Assembly (NCBI GenBank): GCA_036924085.1
Contig: JAVGWX010000011.1
Span: 27,828,317-27,892,316 of the forward strand
Reading direction: 5' to 3'
Source: Ariolimax columbianus
Lineage: Eukaryota; Mollusca; Gastropoda; Stylommatophora; Arionidae
DNA length: 64,000 bases
In this document: positions 10,966 to 20,879 of the stretch, piece after piece
How the letters are laid out: each line of letters starts with the position of its first letter
How positions within the stretch are numbered: the stretch's first letter is position 1
The notes under the pieces: generated by a model
What the model was told of the DNA's origin: nothing
What the model saw: only the letters and a program-made list of their open reading frames with translations
The model's database searches: none
Position numbers and translations under genes: made by a program

Positions 10966-11833
10966 ACAACACTGAAATGACTGACATGCGGAGACCACTT
11001 TCGTTGGGTCTAATATGGAACGGGTGCTGGATCTAGACCCTCGGAAAACTGGGGTAATGCTCTCTGTGGCTCGGTTGGTCTGCATTCAGTGTTTAACAAA
11101 GGAATTGACGGAAGGGCACTAATGAGATGAGCCTGCGGCTTAAATTGACTTAACACGCCAATATTGTAGAACGACTGTCAAATAGAGAGACTTTCGTTGG
11201 GTCAAATAGTGAACATGTGCTGGTATTAGACCCACGGAAGACAGGTCAGTCTCTTAACCCCCTATTGAAAGAACGTCTGCTATGGTAATCTGGTCTTAGC
11301 CCTGCGGAAATCGCAGGTTCCTGAAACTTGGCCATTGACAAACAAAAAGCCCTCTATTGATACGTCTGGTCAAATAGTGAACGTGTGCTGGAAATAGACC
11401 CTAGGAAGACAGGTCAGTTTTATCCTACTAATGACAGGGCGTTGCTACGGTAATCCTGCTCAACTCGAGAGGAGCCGCAGACATCTGGTTCATGTACTAG
11501 GCTGATAAGCGAACGGCGCGAGGCTACCATGATAAGGATTACGGCTGAACGCCTCTAAGCCAGAATCCCACCCAAAATCACAGCACTATTGCAATGGGAG
11601 GCTTCGACAGGGTGGGGATCTGGGGCTCACGCTGCAGCCCCGCCCGGTCGAGCCGCAGAAAGAGGTCCTTGCCGCCCGCCGATCAAAGCGGGCGGGAAGC
11701 TGCTCGATATTCACCCCATGCGGCGATGAGGTGCGAAACAACAAACAGAAGTCTTAGTTCTGGGTCGGGGTGTCGTAAACAGTAGAGCAGCCACCTCACT
11801 GTGAACTGTCGAGACTCAGCCCCTGGCCATGAG
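10966..11833 (+). pseudogene. Rearranged 18S/28S segment ending at the 28S rRNA 3' end
   Basis: From about 11190 the sequence follows the 28S 3' domain: agtgaac.tgtgctgg, agacaggtcagttttatcct, cggtaatcctgctcaa, ctgaacgcctctaagccaga, and finally ttctgggtcggggtgtcgta and agcccctggccatg near the mature 28S end. The 28S word (gaac.tgtgctgg... tagaccc) appears three times, near 11010, 11208 and 11380. The 18S word ggaattgacggaagggcac reappears near 11101. This implies an internal duplication of an 18S-28S junction module of about 190 bp. ITS1, 5.8S and ITS2 are absent. Boundaries are approximate. Confidence 0.8.
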
Positions 11834-12352
11834 ATATGCCCGCACACCAGGCGAACAACATCTCGGTGACATTTCCAGGCTCTTCCCCTGGTTAAATGCA
11901 CTCCTGCTTCTATCTTCCCCTCCTCTATCTGCTATCAGCCATACCAATGGACGCAGAAGAGATGCAGGCTATCGGACATTGCACATCTGCCCTACTGTGT
12001 CAACCTCCAAGGTGGCGGGGAATGCTAGGCGTACTATCACTGCAGATGTGCCGAGCAAAGAGATACCCCACCCACATGCACATGATACGTTTCTGGCAGG
12101 ACGTGACGATCCTGAGATACAGACACACTGGACTGCCTCTCTTCTGGGTTAGTACAAACCAGTACATAGTCCATATCATATAACAAATCTCATATATCAT
12201 CACCGCACCCTATAGACACGAGTAGTGAAGACTCGTTAGTCTGGTAAGACAACTTCCATAAGAGAGACAACTCTGATCACAAACAACTGCTGCCTTGCAG
12301 ATAGGCTGGGGACAGCCAAAGGCTAAGGAGGGCATCCGTACAGAAACGCCTG
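11834..12352 (+). other. Unassigned 5' segment of the chimeric element
   Basis: Lies between the 28S 3' end and the endonuclease frame. A frame of 107 codons (11829-12152) and an overlapping one of 95 codons exist, but neither shows an esterase, coiled-coil, RRM or CCHC motif typical of LINE ORF1. It may be the LINE 5' UTR, a degraded ORF1 or 28S-flanking spacer. I cannot tell which. Confidence 0.4.
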
Positions 12353-15300
12353 TTGAAATCGGATGCACTGGGCCACAAGCTTAACATACAGTGCAACGTA
12401 AATCGCAGTATAATGACAGTACAACTTATCAGAAAAACGTATGGCGCTCATCCTGCGGAGTCCCGCCAGGCAGCGAGAGTGCCGGGCCTCATGCCTCGAA
12501 GGGGCCCACCCTTGACTACTGGTGGTCACCCACCCATATGTTGTGGAGTCAAGGCACATGGCTATGGGGCAATTCCTATTGAAAAAAAACTCAAGACCCT
12601 CAAAATACTACAGTGGAATGCGGAGGGAGTCATTAACAAAAAGCTATCCCTAACACATCACTTGCATGAAGGTAAGATTGACGTGGCATGTATCAAAGAA
12701 ACGCACATCAACAGCAACCATACATTCTCAATCAGAGGATACCAGGCCTTCCGCCTGGATAGAGAAGGTCACAAAGGAGGGGTTCTGATACTGACCAGAA
12801 ACTGCATACCGAGTAGCGCGGTATTTGTCAACCACACCGGACAAGCAGAAATTGTAGGAGTAGACATAATGGCTCAAGAGACGAAGATCCGCATCTTCAA
12901 CCTGCACGGACCACCAAATAAAGACCTATCGCTCTTGAGTATGGAAGTCAAGGACTCCAACTGCATAGTAGTTGGAGACTTCAACAGCCACTCGGAGAGA
13001 TGGGGATACTCGCACACAGACAGCAGAGGTGACGAAGTGAAAGATTGGGAGATAGACACGAATCTCCATCTAATCAATGGGCCGGAGGATAGCCCTAGTT
13101 TATATTCTAGAACATGGCATACCACCTCGACTCCAGATTTGGCCTTCTCCACAATGGACATTCACCATAAAATAGACCGCCAGGTGCTAAACCAATTGGC
13201 AGGTAGCGACCACAAGCCAATTAGGCTAGAAATTAATATGGAAGTAGGCCCACAGGAAACAAAACTGCTCCCACGTTGGAATTACAAACGAGCCGACTGG
13301 GACAGATTTGCAAGCCTGACAGATGGGCTGTGTGAAACCATCAACACACGGAACAACAAAATGAAGTCCATGGTGGAAAGCCTAAGCAAAGCAATAATGC
13401 AAGCTGCCACTGAAACCATCCCAAGAAGGGCAAGGAAAAACTTTAAGCCCTATTGGAATGATGACTTGCAAAAAGCGGAAGACACAGTCACAAATGCTAG
13501 GAACATGGCAGAGCGAGAACAATCTATGGAGGCAAACATCGCCCTCAAAGTCGCCACGGGGAAATACAAATACACTCTAAAGCAAACAGCAAGAGAAAGC
13601 TGGAAAAACAAAACGGAAAGACTCAACCTAGACAAAGAAGGGAACAAACTATGGAAGTTAGTCAGAGCCATGAATGACGAAACTCCGTCAAACAAACAAA
13701 TTACCATCAAGCAAGGCGAAAACTTGCTCACTGAAAAAAAAGCCGCAAACGCCTTTGTTGAACACTATGCCAAAGCGAACCACATAGATGTCCCTGCAGA
13801 TAGGCATACAGACATTAATGATGAGCAAAAGGGGCACGACACCATCAATATGGCACCAGAAGAGCATATGATGGCAAAGTTAACAATGAATGAAATGGAA
13901 GAGGCCATGTGAACATTAAAGAAAAGGAAATCTCCCGGAAAAGACGGGATAACAAACGAAACGCTGATGGGGCTGGGCCAATCAGCAAAAACGAAACTGC
14001 TATCAGTCCTAAACGAAAGCTGGAAAAGGGGTATTGTACCCCAGGCATGGAAAGGCGCAGTACTTGTACCAGTACCAAAGAAAGGAAAAGATAAAACAGA
14101 TCCAAATGGATACAGGCCTAACAGCCTACTGAGCTGTGTCGGCAAACTGATGGAAGGTATGATAAACCCCAGACTGATGTGGCATCTGGAAGAAAAACGG
14201 ATACTAATTCCACAGCAAGCTGGCTTTAGACAGCACAGATCCACTGAGGATCAGGTCATCCTCATAGGCCAGGAAATAGAAGACGCCTACCAGGAACAGA
14301 AACACACAGTAGCGGTCTGGGTGGACCTGGAAAAGGCATTTGACAAAGTCTGGAAAAATGGACTGAGAGTCAAGCTAAGAAGAAGTGATGTTTGTGGGAA
14401 AATGTACAAGTGGATCAACCACTACCTCAAAAAAAGAACGGCCAGAGTCCAAGTACAAGGGCAGATGAAAAAAAGGTGACACTCGAGCAGGGAGTACCCC
14501 AAGGAGGAGTACTGTCACCTACACTCTTCCTGGTGTATATAAATGACATTATAGAGAATATACCAAGAAGAGTTCATAGCTCAATGTTTGCAGACGATCT
14601 GGCTATGTGGACCTCTGAAAAGAATCTCACCATAGCAAGAAATCGGATGCAGCAGGCCCTAACATCGCTGGAAGAGTGGGCGAACTCATGGCTGGTCAAA
14701 ATAAACGAGGACAAAACCACATGTACAATATTCTAGCTATCAATCAAACCCCAAAACACCAAATTAAGTCTAAACAGCAAATACCTTCAGCCAAACGACA
14801 ACCCAAACTATCTGGGAGTCACATTTGATCGGCGCATGACATGGAAAAGTCAGATCGAGAGAAACCGAATGAGAGCCAGAGAAAGAATGGCAATCATGAG
14901 GAAACTTGCTGGCACAAGCTGGGGAGCAGACGAAAGCATACTAAAGAAACTGTACACTTGAAGAGTGAGACCAGTTCTCGAGTATGGCATTGCGGCATGG
15001 ACAACAGCAGCAAAGGCGAACTTCGATAAAGTTAGCAAATTCCAAAACCAAGCCATGAGAGTTATAACAGGAGGCCTGAAGTCAAGGCCAATTGTAGAAC
15101 TTGAAAAGATTACAAAACTGCAATCCATGGCTGACAGAAGAGACTGCAGAGCCCAGCTGCAATCAGAGAAACTCAGAAGACTGACTGACCACCCAATGCA
15201 CCAGAGACTAAACAATTTCGGAAATGGGAAGCTAAAGCAAAGAAACTTTGCAGAAATAGCCAAAGCAAAGATGCACGAAGACCCTATGAACGCATTAACC

Positions 15301-16297
15301 ACACCAAAGCCCATCCCTACTGTTCGAAAACCTACCTGGAGGCAGCATATATTTCCAGAAGTGGTAGAAAATATACCAGGTATTGGAAACAAAAACTGCC
15401 AGTTTGAAAAATAAAGAAGAGATACTACCCTGAGTTTCATTACGGAAAACTACCCAAGCATGGACTGGACTCATGCATGCACCGACGGTTCCGTAACAAA
15501 TACAACACAGAACGGAGGGGCAGGAGCATTCCTGAGCCTACCAAATGGTAGAAAAATAACGCTGTCATTCGCTACTGGAAAATACACAAGCAATTTCAGA
15601 GCGGAGGCAGAGGCACTGAGGGCGGCAGTGGAAGAAATGGTGACAGGTAAAAGGAATGAAAGCCACATAGTACTGCTTACAGATGCACTGGACGTAGTCA
15701 CAGCACTGAAAAGCCAGAAAAATACTGAACTTAGTGAATTAAGAGCAGTACTCTGTCTGTCAACTATGCCAGCAGGCGGCACCAAAAAGAGTAGTGGTGC
15801 AGTGGGTTCCATCTCACTGCAACATACAAGGCAACGAGGAGGCAGACAGACTGGCAAAAGAAGGTGCAAAACTACCACAACTTGATACTAGTATGAAATA
15901 CGAAGAGTCAAAACGGCTTATTAGAGCTAGATACATGACCAAATGGGAAACCGAACATACTGGCTACATCAAAAACGATGCCTATTACCAGTTGAACAGA
16001 AAAGAGCAGGTCGTGGTCTTCAGACTTCACACTGGCCACAATAGACGCAGGTACCACCTATTCAACAAATTGAAGATAGGTGGCACCGACGAATGCCCGT
16101 GTGGTACCGGGAAAATGACCGCTGAGCATTTGCTGCAAAACTGCCCGACATACGAGGATCAGAGAGAGCAGATGTGGCCATCACCAGTGGCAACACTAGA
16201 CAAGCTCTATGGCAGTGTCGACAGCCTCAGGATGACGGCTGTTTTTTTTCAAAAAAATAATGGTTACTGTCTGACAGCGTACAAAGAAGAAGAAGAT
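12353..16297 (+). pseudogene. LINE family alpha polyprotein: AP endonuclease, reverse transcriptase, RNase H
   Basis: Near-complete ORF2-type protein in pieces. The first frame (519 codons from 12353) holds the AP-like endonuclease. It has QWNAEG (about 12611), KETH (about 12698), VVGDFN (about 12971) and GSDH (13202-13213). An in-frame TGA at 13910 interrupts it, and the same frame resumes with the RT: motif 2 AGFRQHRSTEDQ, motif A VDLEKAFDKVW (14321-14353). A one-base shift in an A-run near 14470 moves to motif B GVPQGGVLSP and motif C FADD (14587-14598). Stops occur at 14734 and near 14959. RNase H follows with TDGS (15481), AEAEALRAA, LLTDAL and, after another shift, HCNIQGNEEAD (about 15810). 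The C-terminal domain has CPCGTG...EHLLQNCP. This domain order fits I-group, nimbus-like LINEs (inference). It inserted as part of the chimeric block but is now inactive. Confidence 0.9.
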
Positions 16298-16308
16298 TGA
16301 TTTCAAAA
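16296..16308 (+). other. Right target-site duplication of the chimeric insertion
   Basis: Sequence attgatttcaaaa immediately after the agaagaag tail of the LINE. It is followed by tgacatttcctttcgg, which matches copy B 55662 onward. Confidence 0.88.
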
Positions 16309-17045
16309 TGACATTTCCTTTCGGTACTTTCTGAAGTACGGTTTGCGCGTCTGTCTCGATGACTGCCCTTGTTATAGAAGTCTGAGATATCCATTTCAAT
16401 GCTGAGGTCACTGATTCCGTCTCAATTCTCATACTGGAGGTTCTTGACATGTATGCCCTACCGCGCTCAGCAACGACCTCGCCTCCCACTCTAGCCTAGA
16501 AACCGTAGCCTGATGTCGCACTGCGTACGACTGATCCGTCGGTGTATATGGCAGCATCATTCTTCTGGGTGTTCTCAGTTATTAGCTGGTTTACCTCGTG
16601 CTCTGCTCTCCCGTTGCTCCGTTCTCTGCATTCCTTGCCTAAGGTTATGATGACTCTTTTGTACTCTATCGTTCTATCACCAGTGTGGACCCATTCTTCC
16701 CCTTTGGCTATCGTCTCAGCTGGAGTGAACAGGAGACGTTGTTCCAAGTCCGCAGCAGCCATGGTCTTGAGTGCTCCTAACCCTCTCTTGCATCTTTGTA
16801 CGATGTGGTTAACATGGCAGTTATAGGAAAGACTGCGATCAAAAGTCACTCCGAGGTATTTCACCTGTCCCACCTGTCAATGGTGCAACCATCAAAAGTG
16901 ATGCCCGTAAGTTCAGCCTTACTATGGAATTATTCAAAGAGCACCACATCATGCAGGCCTTGTTCGGATTGATCTTGGAGCTTGAGTCGCCGCACCACTG
17001 TGAGATTGCTTGCAAGGTTTCCTGGCAGTGCGTCTTTTAGGACAG
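16296..17045 (-). pseudogene. LINE family gamma RT/RNase H relic, left part of the split element
   Basis: On the minus strand: KYLGVTFDRSLSYNCHV (end of RT), IVQRCKRGLGALKTMA, then a deletion to TIAKGEEWVHTGD and AAIYTDGSVV (RNase H start). The RNase H continues with YMSRTSSMRIETESVTSALK and IETDAQTVLQ, in shifted frames. TDGS, ETE and TDA are the expected acidic positions of RNase H. Copy B lacks about 155 bases of this RNase H (A 16338-16495). Confidence 0.8.
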
Positions 17046-17229
17046 TGTGCGATCTAACTTCACGCCTAGATATTTTGGAGCCGTGAATTGTTCAAGCTCC
17101 TACATGTGTCACCTGATCAGAAGTTTTCTTTGTGCTTCTCTGTTTCTGAGGTGGTAAGTACATACCTAGGTTTTACTGGGATTTGGTTTAAAGTGATTCT
17201 TGTGCTAATGTTCTGGAAGGACATTGAGA

Positions 17230-17485
17230 GAGCTTGTTTTCAATGTCCTCTTTTGTGCGCTCTGAAAAGGGCGTTAAAGTGGCAAATTGTAGTTGCTTTC
17301 CTCACATCCCGAGCGTGCTGATGATGTTGGACCGTGGTTCTCCAGGCGGTTGTGCTATGCTTGGTTTCATCTGCTTGACGCTTACTGCTACCTGAATTAC
17401 GTCGATCCATATTTCGCCATCCATACTTCCTTGAAAACATCTGTTTCAAGGAAAGGCTACATAGAAGAGAGACAGTAGTCTTGAT
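17230..17485. repeat. Dispersed repeat, copy 1 of 3
   Basis: The sequence around gtagctttcctcacatcccg and ttgtgctatgcttggtttca recurs at about 56440-56645 (duplication copy B) and, more diverged, at 27310-27480 outside the duplication. The unit must therefore be dispersed on its own account, probably as a transposon fragment. Its minus-strand translation (QADETKHSTTAWRT) is shared with the 27-kb copy (HADESKHSTTTWRT). I cannot name the element. Confidence 0.6.
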
Positions 17486-17559
17486 CAGCATGTTGGGCCT
17501 GACGACTAGAGTCTCAGTTTTCCTCAGTTTTAGATGAATTTCCTTATGTCTGTGTCCAT

Positions 17560-18110
17560 GGATTAGTCATTAGTATAAATGTTTTATAGAATATGTGCTA
17601 GGACAATTCATTGTGCCTGGCCGCTGTATTTCTGTGCTGTAGTGATATCCACTCTTCTGAATTCCTATGAAACATGGACAGTCACAACAGACAGTTAAAT
17701 CGTTTTTACTTCTGATATCCGCGTATGCTGCTCAGGATTAGGTGGTTGGACAAGGCGTCTTACTCTGAAATTCTTGGTCAAACTCACATGTTGAGTATCC
17801 ATACGTTTCTGAGAAAAGCTTGAATAAGATGGACAGTACATGTAGTTCGGATGTCCGATGAGATCCTCCCCAAGTAGTTATTATACGGTGAGCTGAGAAC
17901 ATCCTAACGTTCAATAGTAGAAGAGAAAAAACCTTTTAAAGGCTCATTGAAAGTGTCTCTGAAATGCTTCCACGTTGATGTCATCACCTGAAAGTTGCTT
18001 ACAAAGAACCGCTCTACCTGGCGTACTTGCATCACGCAAGGTGCTCAGATCGCAGAGCGTAACCGAATTTGCCGAGACTCAGAGAAGGTGTACCACAAAA
18101 GAAAAAAACA
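17560..18110 (+). pseudogene. LINE family delta RT C-terminal relic (copy A)
   Basis: Broken frames encode a diverged SYETWTVTTDS (canonical LL.ACETWTVY), then LSIHTF..KA, RWTVHVVRMSDE and LLYGELRTS-like pieces. These are followed by SLKVSLKCFHVDV, NRSTWRTCITQGAQIAE and RDSEKV. This order matches the usual end of such LINE RTs. It is conserved in copy B at 56770-57305. Confidence 0.7.
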
Positions 18111-18424
18111 TTACGCATGACGCTTACACAGCCGACTCATCACACGAGTACCCATTGTGCAGAAAAGTTTGCGTACTAGGATTGGTTTCTATAGCCATAT
18201 GAGAACACAGCTACCAGCACTAGTCTGATGCTGCCGCCACTTTCACTTGCGATGAGCAACAATTAATATTATTTTTATTATTATTGTTATTACTGTTAAT
18301 TCATTTAATTGTTTAATCAACTTTCCGAACTGCACAATTTCAAATTTTGCTCAATTATATTAGCAACTGATTTATTCTTCGGTGTTTTCGTTTTGTGAAA
18401 ACCGTGCAAAGAAAATATTGGTGC

Positions 18425-19365
18425 AAAGATATGTTGTCTACTGTTGCTGTTTTAATGTAAAACAGCGTTATGTCGTCTACTGTTTCTGTTATAATGTAAA
18501 ACTGTGTTATGTTGTCTACTGTTGCTGTTATAATGTAAAACAGCGTTATGTCGTCTACTGTTTCTGTTATAATGTAAAACTGTGTTATGTTGTCTACTGT
18601 TTCTGTTATAATGTAAAACTGTGTTATGTTGTCTACTGTTTCTGTTATAATGTAAACCTGTGTTATGTTTTCTACTGTTTCTGTTATAATGTAAACCTGT
18701 GTTATGTCGTCTACTGTTTCTGTTATAATGTAAAACTGTGTTATGTTGTCTACTGTTTCTGTTATAATGTAAACCTGTGTTATGTTTTCTACTGTTTCTG
18801 TTATAATGTAAACCTGTGTTATGTTTTCTACTGTTTCTGTTATAATGTAAAACTGTGTTATGTTGTCTTCTGTTTCTGTTATAATGTAAAATTGTGTTAT
18901 GGTGTCTACTGTTGCTGTTATAATGTAAAACAGCGTTATGTCGTCTACTGTTTCTGTTATAATGTAAAACTGTGTTATGTTGTCTACTGTTTCTGTTATA
19001 ATGTAAAACAGCGTTATGTCGTCTACTGTTTATGTTATAATGTAAAACTGTGTTATGTTGTCTACAGTTTCTGTTATAATGTAAAACTGTGTTATGTTGT
19101 CTACTGTTTCTGTTATAATGTAAAACTGTGTTATGTTGTCTACAGTTTCTGTTATAATGTAAAACTGTGTTATGTTGTCTACAGTTTCTGTTATAATATA
19201 AAACAGCGTTATGTCGTCTACTGTTAATGTTATAATGGAAAACTGTGTTTTGTTGTCTACAGTTTCTGTTATAATGTAAAACTGTGTTATGTTGTCTACT
19301 GTTTCTGTTATAATGTAAAACTGTGTTATGTTGACTACAGTTTCTGTTATAATATAAAACAAGTC
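18425..19365. repeat. 39-bp minisatellite, about 24 units (copy A)
   Basis: Units contain tgttatgttgtctactgttt and ctgttataatgtaaaac. The period is 39 bp and free of stops, giving a 281-codon plus frame of 13-residue units (YCFCYNVKLCYVV) and an opposing minus frame. Copy B has about 8 units at 57655-57975. The array ends about 180 bases before the GPCR start. Confidence 0.92.
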
Positions 19366-19547
19366 TGCTTGTTTCTGGCGCCACGCCATCAAAAAGAAAC
19401 GTATGCATAAAACCAACATTTGCTGGATTGATTCCCACAGAGCAAGAGAATAACGGAGAGTCAATAAACAGCATCGTGAAAAGCGGCAGAGAAACGCTTT
19501 GTCGTCTGCGATTAAACGATTTATGTAACCAGACACCTGACTACAGA

Positions 19548-20630
19548 ATGGCACGTACCAACTCAAAATCGAGATTGGAACCACCCACCACCGACGATCA
19601 AGATAGAGCTCTCTCACAGATTTTAGAAGACGATACAATGGAATCCATAAACATTTCTATAACAATTTTTGTTACAGGATGTGTTTCCTTGTGGGGAATT
19701 GTTAGTAACCTCGTTAATATCGTTGTTTTCTCCAAGCTTGGTCTCAAAGACAGCATGAGTGTTGGCCTGTGTGCTCTCTCGTGTGTAGACTGTCTTCACG
19801 GACTTCTACAACTGGTAAGCTGTGCTCTTTATGCCCTGGACATCTCATATCCAAAAAGCTCTATTGACTTCTGGTCTCTGGGAACTATTACAGTTGGCTT
19901 GGCGATCAACGTCATCTACCGTATCTCGTGTTGGATTACAGCCATGGTCTCAATAGAAAAATGTCTCTGTGTGGTTTCTCCATTTAAAGTTAAGCTGATC
20001 TTCACAAGGTTTCGTTGCGTCCTCGTCATATTGACAATCTATGCTGTACACATCGCTTTACTTATTCCCATAAACATTATAGAAAACATTAAATGGACAA
20101 GAGAGGCCCAAGTTTCAAAAAATCTTAACTTTACAGTAGTGTTTCGTGAGGTATTAACAATAGTTTTGGACGAAAACACGGCCAACTTTGAGATGATCTA
20201 CGATATAACAATTAGTGTGATTTGGCTACTTCTGTCACATGCTGTTGTCACTGGGTGCGCAATATGGATGGGCTACTCACTAAAGTCATCAACAAAGGTA
20301 AGAAACAACGGGTTGCGGAAAGGTCCACGGGAACGCAACGGAAGGCCTCAGACATCCAACTTGACTTATCGAGAAAGAAGACTTGTAAATGTTGTCTTAC
20401 TTTTAGCAGCTATATTAATAACTTGTAATATACCCACGTATTTAGCCATAGTGGTATACCATACAGTTCTAGATATGAACATTGGAAGTCAAAGAAAGCT
20501 GAGCAGTATTTTGTGGGTAGTGGCGTCAATCAGTTTAATTTTGGGATCCTCGATGAGTTTCTTTGTCTACCTGACTGTCAACTCCAAATATAGACTTGTG
20601 GTACATAAGTGTCTAGCGTTATTTAACTAA
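19548..20630 (+). CDS. Chemosensory-type 7TM GPCR (copy A)
   Basis: Intronless frame of 360 codons. Start chosen at 19548 because the paralogue at 58242 has a stop just upstream of the same ATG; 19638 (MESIN) is an alternative. Predicted TM1 38-62 (GIVSNLVN holds the conserved Asn), TM2 71-97, TM3 118-142, TM4 155-178, TM5 217-246, TM6 278-304, TM7 318-343. The TM3 end reads EKCLCVVSPFKVK in place of DRY, and the TM7 end reads FFVYLTVNSKYR in place of NPxxY. Both are typical of gastropod chemosensory receptor families, which act at the plasma membrane of sensory cells through G proteins; ligand unknown. NIS (residues 35-37) and NFT (194-196) are possible glycosylation sites. About 96% identical to the copy B protein. 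Confidence 0.88.
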   Translation: MARTNSKSRLEPPTTDDQDRALSQILEDDTMESINISITIFVTGCVSLWGIVSNLVNIVVFSKLGLKDSMSVGLCALSCVDCLHGLLQLVSCALYALDISYPKSSIDFWSLGTITVGLAINVIYRISCWITAMVSIEKCLCVVSPFKVKLIFTRFRCVLVILTIYAVHIALLIPINIIENIKWTREAQVSKNLNFTVVFREVLTIVLDENTANFEMIYDITISVIWLLLSHAVVTGCAIWMGYSLKSSTKVRNNGLRKGPRERNGRPQTSNLTYRERRLVNVVLLLAAILITCNIPTYLAIVVYHTVLDMNIGSQRKLSSILWVVASISLILGSSMSFFVYLTVNSKYRLVVHKCLALFN

Positions 20631-20721
20631 GAAGAAGATAAACAACAAAGGTATGTCCCCTCGCACTAACTCTCTTTCTGATTTCTTTTTCACATCTGCA
20701 TTCTTCCGTTATTATTTGACC

Positions 20722-20757
20722 GGGGGGGGGGGGGGGGGGGAGGAAGGGGGGGGGGAG
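20722..20757. repeat. Poly-G tract
   Basis: Runs of G broken by aggaa, absent from copy B at the equivalent place (after 59368). It may be a real indel or an assembly artefact; homopolymer calls here are unreliable. Confidence 0.6.
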
Positions 20758-20879
20758 GTGTCAATGATACATTATCATCATCATTAAGTGTTCTGCCAAT
20801 TGGCGTTGGTGGTCATGGACCTCCGCCCGATTCTATCACGGGTGTCGTTTTCCAAATATGTTGTTGATTGTCACTCTTG

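Larger units (their letters stand above)
10105..16308 (+). mobile_element. Chimeric rRNA-LINE insertion with target-site duplication
   Basis: The 13-bp word attgatttcaaaa occurs at 10106-10118 and 16296-16308, and one further g matches on the left (14 bp). Between them lie, in order: 18S-derived sequence (10119-10965), mixed 18S/28S sequence and a 28S 3' end (10966-11833), about 700 bases of unassigned sequence, and the family alpha LINE with EN, RT, RNase H and a short GAA tail. Copy B holds the single, empty target at 55649-55661 in otherwise matching sequence. This is the expected signature of one target-primed reverse transcription event. The rRNA part is therefore either a template-switch product or the native 5' region of this LINE. 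Confidence 0.88.

Noticed and set aside
10119..11833. Functional ribosomal RNA genes
   Set aside because: Both 18S ends, ITS, 5.8S and most of 28S are absent, invariant positions are mutated, modules are duplicated, and the piece lies inside a LINE insertion.
18382..19227. 281-codon cysteine-rich repeat protein (YCFCYNVKLCYVV units)
   Set aside because: Explained by a 39-bp minisatellite free of stops. The opposite strand is open as well, and copy B has only 8 units and ends in unrelated sequence.
20722..20757. Poly-G tract as a regulatory quadruplex upstream of the 42-bp array
   Set aside because: Absent from copy B and of a type often produced by sequencing or assembly error. No supporting context.
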